NCBI RefSeq assembly: GCF_927798215.1
Contig: NZ_CAKMMW010000014.1
Coordinates: 124,001-188,000 of the forward strand
Length of the DNA stretch: 64,000 bases
DNA from: Paenibacillus_E allorhizoplanae
Lineage (GTDB): Bacteria > Bacillota > Bacilli > Paenibacillales > NBRC-103111
Reading direction: 5' to 3'
Shown: one piece after another, positions 61,101 to 64,000 of the stretch
Layout: each line of letters starts with the position of its first letter
Position numbering within the stretch: the stretch's first letter is position 1
Program-made: the position numbers and the translations under genes
The notes under the pieces: model-generated
Seen by the model: only the letters and a program-made list of their open reading frames with translations
Databases searched by the model: none
Told to the model about the DNA's origin: nothing

Positions 61101-62323
61101 TTGTTGTATTTAACAATCTCAGCGACACCGCCGTTACTATTCGTAATCCCTACTTTAAAATCAGTAAGCTTCGTGATACTCAACGTATCTTTGAATAGGT
61201 TAGAAGCGGGTTCTACCTTTATCGTCAAATTACGGCCATATTGTGTTAACAAACTATCCGTCACTTTTATGTATACGTTAGATGTAACTACTTCCGTCGG
61301 CTTACCGTACACTTCACCAGTGACTGTATTAATGGCTAATCCGGCAGGTAATCCTGAAGCTGTGAACGTAAACGGAGCTCTCCCTCCGTACACATTCATG
61401 AATACCGAGTAAGCTTCTTGCTCATAAGCTGTAGGAAAGGTTTCATTCGAATAGCCAAGAACGGACGCATTATTATCCCATTGCCCGAATGTCCCATATT
61501 TAGGTCCTTTGACTGCCAATTCCTGCGTAGTCGAATCCGCAATCCCGAACTGACCAAAATCCTGCTTGTTATTATCCGTATCTGTTAATGTCTTACGACG
61601 TACGGATATCTTCTTGGAAGTACCTTCGGAAGATCCTCTCGGATAATCAAATTCAAAACCATCAATGTCCGTTTGAATATCTATATTGTCGCCATCATTA
61701 CTTCCTGAACCTATCATATCTACATAACCATTAGGCTTAGGCACATTAGCAAAAGGGTTTTTATTGGCGACATCCAACTTCGTCTGATTACTCATCAAAA
61801 CAACTTTCAACCCTTTGTTATTGATAGAACGGGTACTCCATACTTGGTCATAGGTATTTGTGAGATTGAGTTTAGGTGCCGTTGCGCCTGTCGCCTTTCC
61901 AAGAATAAGGAAGGAGGACTTCGCTTTAATCGTGCCGACAAGGTCTAATTTATCCCAATCTCCAGTTGGCCCCATTAGATCAGATGATCCACGATCCGCA
62001 TATTGCAAAGACCAGCCTGTTAGGCTGATATCACTGCTCGTTGGGTTGTACAACTCTATAAATCCATGGGAAGACGCTGTATTTCCTGTGTCGTTTTTCA
62101 AGCCGCCGCCATAGACCTGATTAATGAACACATGTGGTACCGTGACATCGTAAGTACCATTCACCTGATACGGCGTTCCTGGTGTTATCGCTACAGCGCT
62201 TGCTGGAGTGGCTATTGCTAAAGAACTTATCGTGACTGCCACGGATAAAAGTACCGAGACTACCTTCGTTCCAACCTTCTTCACAGGGTTTTCACTCTCC
62301 TCATATTGGATGATCTCGTCCAT
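58163..62323 (-). CDS. S-layer-anchored extracellular protein: lamin-tail, choice-of-anchor I, Ig-like and SLH domains
   Basis: 1,386 residues from ATG 62323 (MDEIIQYEESENPVKK), ten bases after GGAG. The open frame reaches 62434, but that stretch overlaps the tRNA-Ser terminator. After a long-n-region signal peptide (VVSVLLSVAVTISSLAIATPASA), the parts are: a lamin-tail-like domain (FINQVYGGG...FIELYNPTSSDISLTGWSLQY), an Ig-like repeat (PAGLAINTVTGEVYGKP), a choice-of-anchor I beta-propeller (about 380-860), a Big2-like domain (ITWKSSNTAVATVSSEGQVSAV), a beta-rich region, and three SLH repeats in the last 190 residues. The choice-of-anchor I region resembles alkaline-phosphatase/esterase-like surface proteins; enzymatic activity is unproven. 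Confidence 0.85.
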   Translation of the reverse strand: MDEIIQYEESENPVKKVGTKVVSVLLSVAVTISSLAIATPASAVAITPGTPYQVNGTYDVTVPHVFINQVYGGGLKNDTGNTASSHGFIELYNPTSSDISLTGWSLQYADRGSSDLMGPTGDWDKLDLVGTIKAKSSFLILGKATGATAPKLNLTNTYDQVWSTRSINNKGLKVVLMSNQTKLDVANKNPFANVPKPNGYVDMIGSGSNDGDNIDIQTDIDGFEFDYPRGSSEGTSKKISVRRKTLTDTDNNKQDFGQFGIADSTTQELAVKGPKYGTFGQWDNNASVLGYSNETFPTAYEQEAYSVFMNVYGGRAPFTFTASGLPAGLAINTVTGEVYGKPTEVVTSNVYIKVTDSLLTQYGRNLTIKVEPASNLFKDTLSITKLTDFKVGITNSNGGVAEIVKYNKDNNKFYLVNGSGNPPSLDIVRLDLVQGLVKEKTIKVKDLVENNVFLYGDLTSVDVNTTTKKVSVSVQELDSKKAGKIVVLDYDGNVMKTYDAGVQPDMIKSTTDGRYILTANEGEPRTAGTDPEGSITIVDTMMDSVTQLRFADPSVIDNNVHIRGASNPVQITGEGKKEDAIFDLEPEYIALSEDNSKAYVSFQENNAIGTIDLATKAVISIKGLGLKDLSLARNALDLVKDNAIKFENVPFYGMYMPDGIASQTINGIPYVFSANEGDVTEWPGVRLNGSTIGAMKGNLAPNSPAAQFLAGKTTYDGVEVASDMGSNSIYLYGGRSFSIWQANTMAQVYDSGNEFEKVTAQRVPNNFNTSNSKTALDDRSSKKGPEPEDVKVGKVGSKTLAFVGLERVGGIMTYDVSDPVNAKFVNYTNSRVFTPKDNLNTDTGPEGIDLIPAAISPNGNPLLLVANEVGGTVAVYQLNVQRISVGRSALSVTKGEAASKVTATVTTAAGDAVGAGTITWKSSNTAVATVSSEGQVSAVDTGTAVITAISPDGYATAEVPITVSSSGTSSSGPGAGTTQPSQPTTIGDTTTITSPTIKDSKGTSTANLTLAQVTDALKQMTESAGKSSILEIKATVDATSKEAVIKLPAESLVKVADSSTAAVKLDLGIGSVTLDKNVLAAITSTATTGEVSLSIAKADLTAVTEHMTAKDSDAVKAAIGDRPVFDFTITAGGKTVSTFNGGSVEVQVPYKPTANEDTNAIIAFYIADNGELVKVSNSYYDAVTGTLVFKVSHFSQYAVGYTPVAFGDTSASFAKSYITYLAARNIINGTAEGQFSPNAQISRADFTLMLARMAGVNLSAYKSSIFRDVKADSYYAQSVQWAAENGLTSGVSEGVFAPAANISREQMVTMIARFAALQKFSLPQVVSAAPFADGAEIPAFAVDAARAMQQAGIISGKSGNTFASKDFASREEAVKMLGMLHQQIVK

Positions 62324-62416
62324 TATAAGAAAAGCTCCAGCTACTAAATACCCACTTTTCGTTAAAATATGATGTAGATTTTGTAAAGCTCTCTCCCTCA
62401 ATGTCATGTATATGAA

Positions 62417-62462
62417 AAACAAAAAAAGCCACACGATTTCAAGAATCGCATGACTTTTTGGT
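62417..62462 (-). terminator. Intrinsic terminator of tRNA-Ser
   Basis: Minus-strand AAGTCATGCGATTC-ttga-AATCGTGTGGCTT followed by T7. It also shows that the surface-protein ORF cannot begin upstream of about 62400. Confidence 0.82.
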
Positions 62463-62480
62463 TGGGTATTACCTTGGCTA

Positions 62481-62567
62481 CGGAGAGGGTGGGATTCGAA
62501 CCCACGGAGACCTTGCGACCTCGGCGGTTTTCAAGACCGCTGCCTTAAACCACTCGACCACCTCTCC
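62481..62567 (-). tRNA. tRNA-Ser (anticodon TGA)
   Basis: Class II cloverleaf: acceptor GGAGAGG / CCTCTCC, anticodon arm GCGGT-CTTGAAA-ACCGC with TGA, long variable arm GAGGTCGCAAGGTCTC, and T arm GTGGG-TTCGAAT-CCCAC. It lies downstream of serS, as in B. subtilis. Confidence 0.96.
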
Positions 62568-62650
62568 ACGATAGGCGTCTCCGATTAAGGAGACGACCTT
62601 GTGCAGTGACAAAAAGCATTGTAGCACATAATCATCACTCGATGCAAGTG

Positions 62651-63931
62651 CTATTTTTTCGTGATGACTTTAACGTTGTTCATGTAAGGAACAAGTACGT
62701 CTGGAACGATAATCGAACCATCCGCTTGCTGGTAATTTTCAAGAATCGCAGCCACTGTTCGACCCAGCGCTAAGCCTGATCCATTCAGTGTATGCACGAA
62801 CTCGGGCTTCGCCTTCGCATCGCGGCGGAAGCGAATATTCGCTCTGCGCGCTTGGAAGTCTTCGAAATTGGAGCAGCTGGAGATCTCGCGGTATGCGCCA
62901 CTGTTAGGCAGCCATACTTCTAGATCATACGTTTTCGCTGATGTGAAGCCAATATCGCCTGTGCAGAGTGACAGTACACGGTAAGGCAGCTTCAATAGCT
63001 GTAGAACGCGCTCAGCATGCCCTGTAAGCTTCTCCAACTCCTCGTAGGAGTCTTCGGGCTTAACAAGCTTAACAAGCTCAATTTTGTTGAATTGGTGCTG
63101 TCTGATTAAGCCTCGTGTATCACGACCTGCGGATCCAGCTTCCGAACGGAAACAAGCACTGAACGCCACGAAATTAACCGGCAGCTGTTCATTCGTTAGA
63201 ATATCTTCGCGGTGATAATTCGTGACGGGTACTTCCGCCGTTGGAATTAAGAAATATTCCGAATTCTCCAGCTTGAACACATCTTCCTCAAACTTCGGAA
63301 GCTGGCCTGTACCTGTCAGACTATCACGGTTGACGATATATGGAGGCAGCATTTCTTCATAGCCATGCTCATCGCTGTGCAAGTCCATCATGAAGTTGAT
63401 CAATGCGCGCTCTAGGCGAGCTCCAAGCCCTTTGTAGAACACGAAACGCGAACCTGTTACCTTCGCCGCCGCCTCGAAATCCAGAATGCCTAGGTCCTGC
63501 GCGACTTCCCAATGTGGCTTCACTTCGAAATCGAACGAAGGAATGTCGCCAATTCGGCGTACTTCCACGTTCTCTTCCTCCGTACGGCCCACAGGAACGC
63601 TGGTATGCGGCATATTCGGAATGGAGAGTAGAACTTGTTGTAAAGACTCGTCCAATACACGGATCTCGTCATCAAGCTCTTTAATGCGGTCTCCGACCAC
63701 TTTCATTTCTTGAATCAGCTCATCCGCGTTTTCACCGGATCTCTTACGTCCCGCTACCTCTTGGGAAACGGTATTACGACGGTTTTTCAGCTGTTCCGTT
63801 TCTTGCAGCAGCTCTCTGCGTTTCACATCTAATGCTGTGAAACCATTAAGCTCCTCGATCTGCTTGCCGCGGTTTTGCATGGCAGCTTGTACAGCTGCTA
63901 AATCACTTCGAAGTAACTTTACATCAAACAA
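62651..63931 (-). CDS. serS: Seryl-tRNA synthetase
   Basis: Charges tRNA-Ser. About 426 residues from TTG 63931 (FDVKLLRSDLAAVQAAM), which has GGAGG seven bases upstream; the frame is open further up, but that N-terminus (MPVWVLASIYK) does not look like SerRS. The N-terminal coiled coil (residues ~30-100), class II motif 2 (FRSEAGSAGRDTRGLIRQHQFNKIELV) and motif 3 (LNGSGLALGRTVAAILENYQ) are clear. No T-box signature was found in the ~70 bases of leader inside the window. Confidence 0.96.
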   Translation of the reverse strand: MFDVKLLRSDLAAVQAAMQNRGKQIEELNGFTALDVKRRELLQETEQLKNRRNTVSQEVAGRKRSGENADELIQEMKVVGDRIKELDDEIRVLDESLQQVLLSIPNMPHTSVPVGRTEEENVEVRRIGDIPSFDFEVKPHWEVAQDLGILDFEAAAKVTGSRFVFYKGLGARLERALINFMMDLHSDEHGYEEMLPPYIVNRDSLTGTGQLPKFEEDVFKLENSEYFLIPTAEVPVTNYHREDILTNEQLPVNFVAFSACFRSEAGSAGRDTRGLIRQHQFNKIELVKLVKPEDSYEELEKLTGHAERVLQLLKLPYRVLSLCTGDIGFTSAKTYDLEVWLPNSGAYREISSCSNFEDFQARRANIRFRRDAKAKPEFVHTLNGSGLALGRTVAAILENYQQADGSIIVPDVLVPYMNNVKVITKK

Positions 63932-64000
63932 GGAGATTCCTCCGTTAGCGCAAAATGGTTTGTATATGGAAGCAAGCACCCATACCGGCAATCCGGTTAA

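Noticed and set aside
62324..62434. Upstream extension of the surface protein to 62434
   Set aside because: That stretch overlaps the tRNA-Ser terminator and would place a second hydrophobic region before the signal peptide. ATG 62323 with GGAG upstream is better.
63932..64000. T-box leader of serS
   Set aside because: Looked for the T-box sequence and specifier stem; the visible 70 bases do not contain them. A T-box further upstream, outside the window, cannot be excluded.

Overview
The window looks like chromosome of an endospore-forming, Gram-positive bacterium of the Paenibacillaceae (Paenibacillus or a close relative). The evidence is a set of sporulation genes (spoIIID, spoIIQ, spoIID, spoIIR, sspP), S-layer-homology surface proteins, a YesM/YesN two-component pair beside an LplABC-type sugar importer, and a gene order matching the Bacillus subtilis prfA-to-mbl segment. 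Nearly everything from 1 to 50,700 is on the minus strand, so that part is read from high to low coordinates.

Layout in transcription order. prfA-prmC-spoIIR-tsaC-mntP-ywlE (48.7-43.5 kb) are translation, sporulation and stress genes. rpiB-ywlG-glyA (43.2-40.8 kb) lie behind a ZTP riboswitch with its own promoter and terminator. A roughly 11 kb carbohydrate island (40.6-29.3 kb) sits between glyA and upp: a five-bladed-propeller glycosidase, two sugar ABC permeases, a lipoprotein binding protein, a sensor kinase, an AraC-type response regulator and a GH106-like glycosidase. Then come upp, wecB, a full F1Fo ATP synthase operon (27.0-19.8 kb), an 11-subunit complex I operon nuoABCDHIJKLMN without nuoEFG (19.3-8.9 kb), an S-layer subtilase, a DUF1146 protein, murA, spoIID, spoIIQ, spoIIID and the start of mbl.

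Right of 48.7 kb are ychF and a PilZ protein controlled by a c-di-GMP-I riboswitch. These are followed by a DnaA-box cluster directly before tadA. Next come smaller accessory genes: a DUF1697 protein, tRNA-Arg, an aromatic-tailed small protein, an MFS transporter, a permease remnant between duplicated terminators, and an ECF sigma/anti-sigma/three-repeat membrane protein operon. The window ends with three small genes including sspP, a 1,386-residue S-layer surface protein, tRNA-Ser and serS.

The most interesting non-coding signals are the two riboswitches and the DnaA-box cluster. Two repeat signals also stand out: a ~115 bp inverted repeat pair bracketing the murA-subtilase block, and short hairpin repeats abutting the ribosome binding sites of nuoI, wecB and atpC. 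No CRISPR array, transposase or prophage was seen. Functional calls rest on motif recognition by eye; no database search was run.
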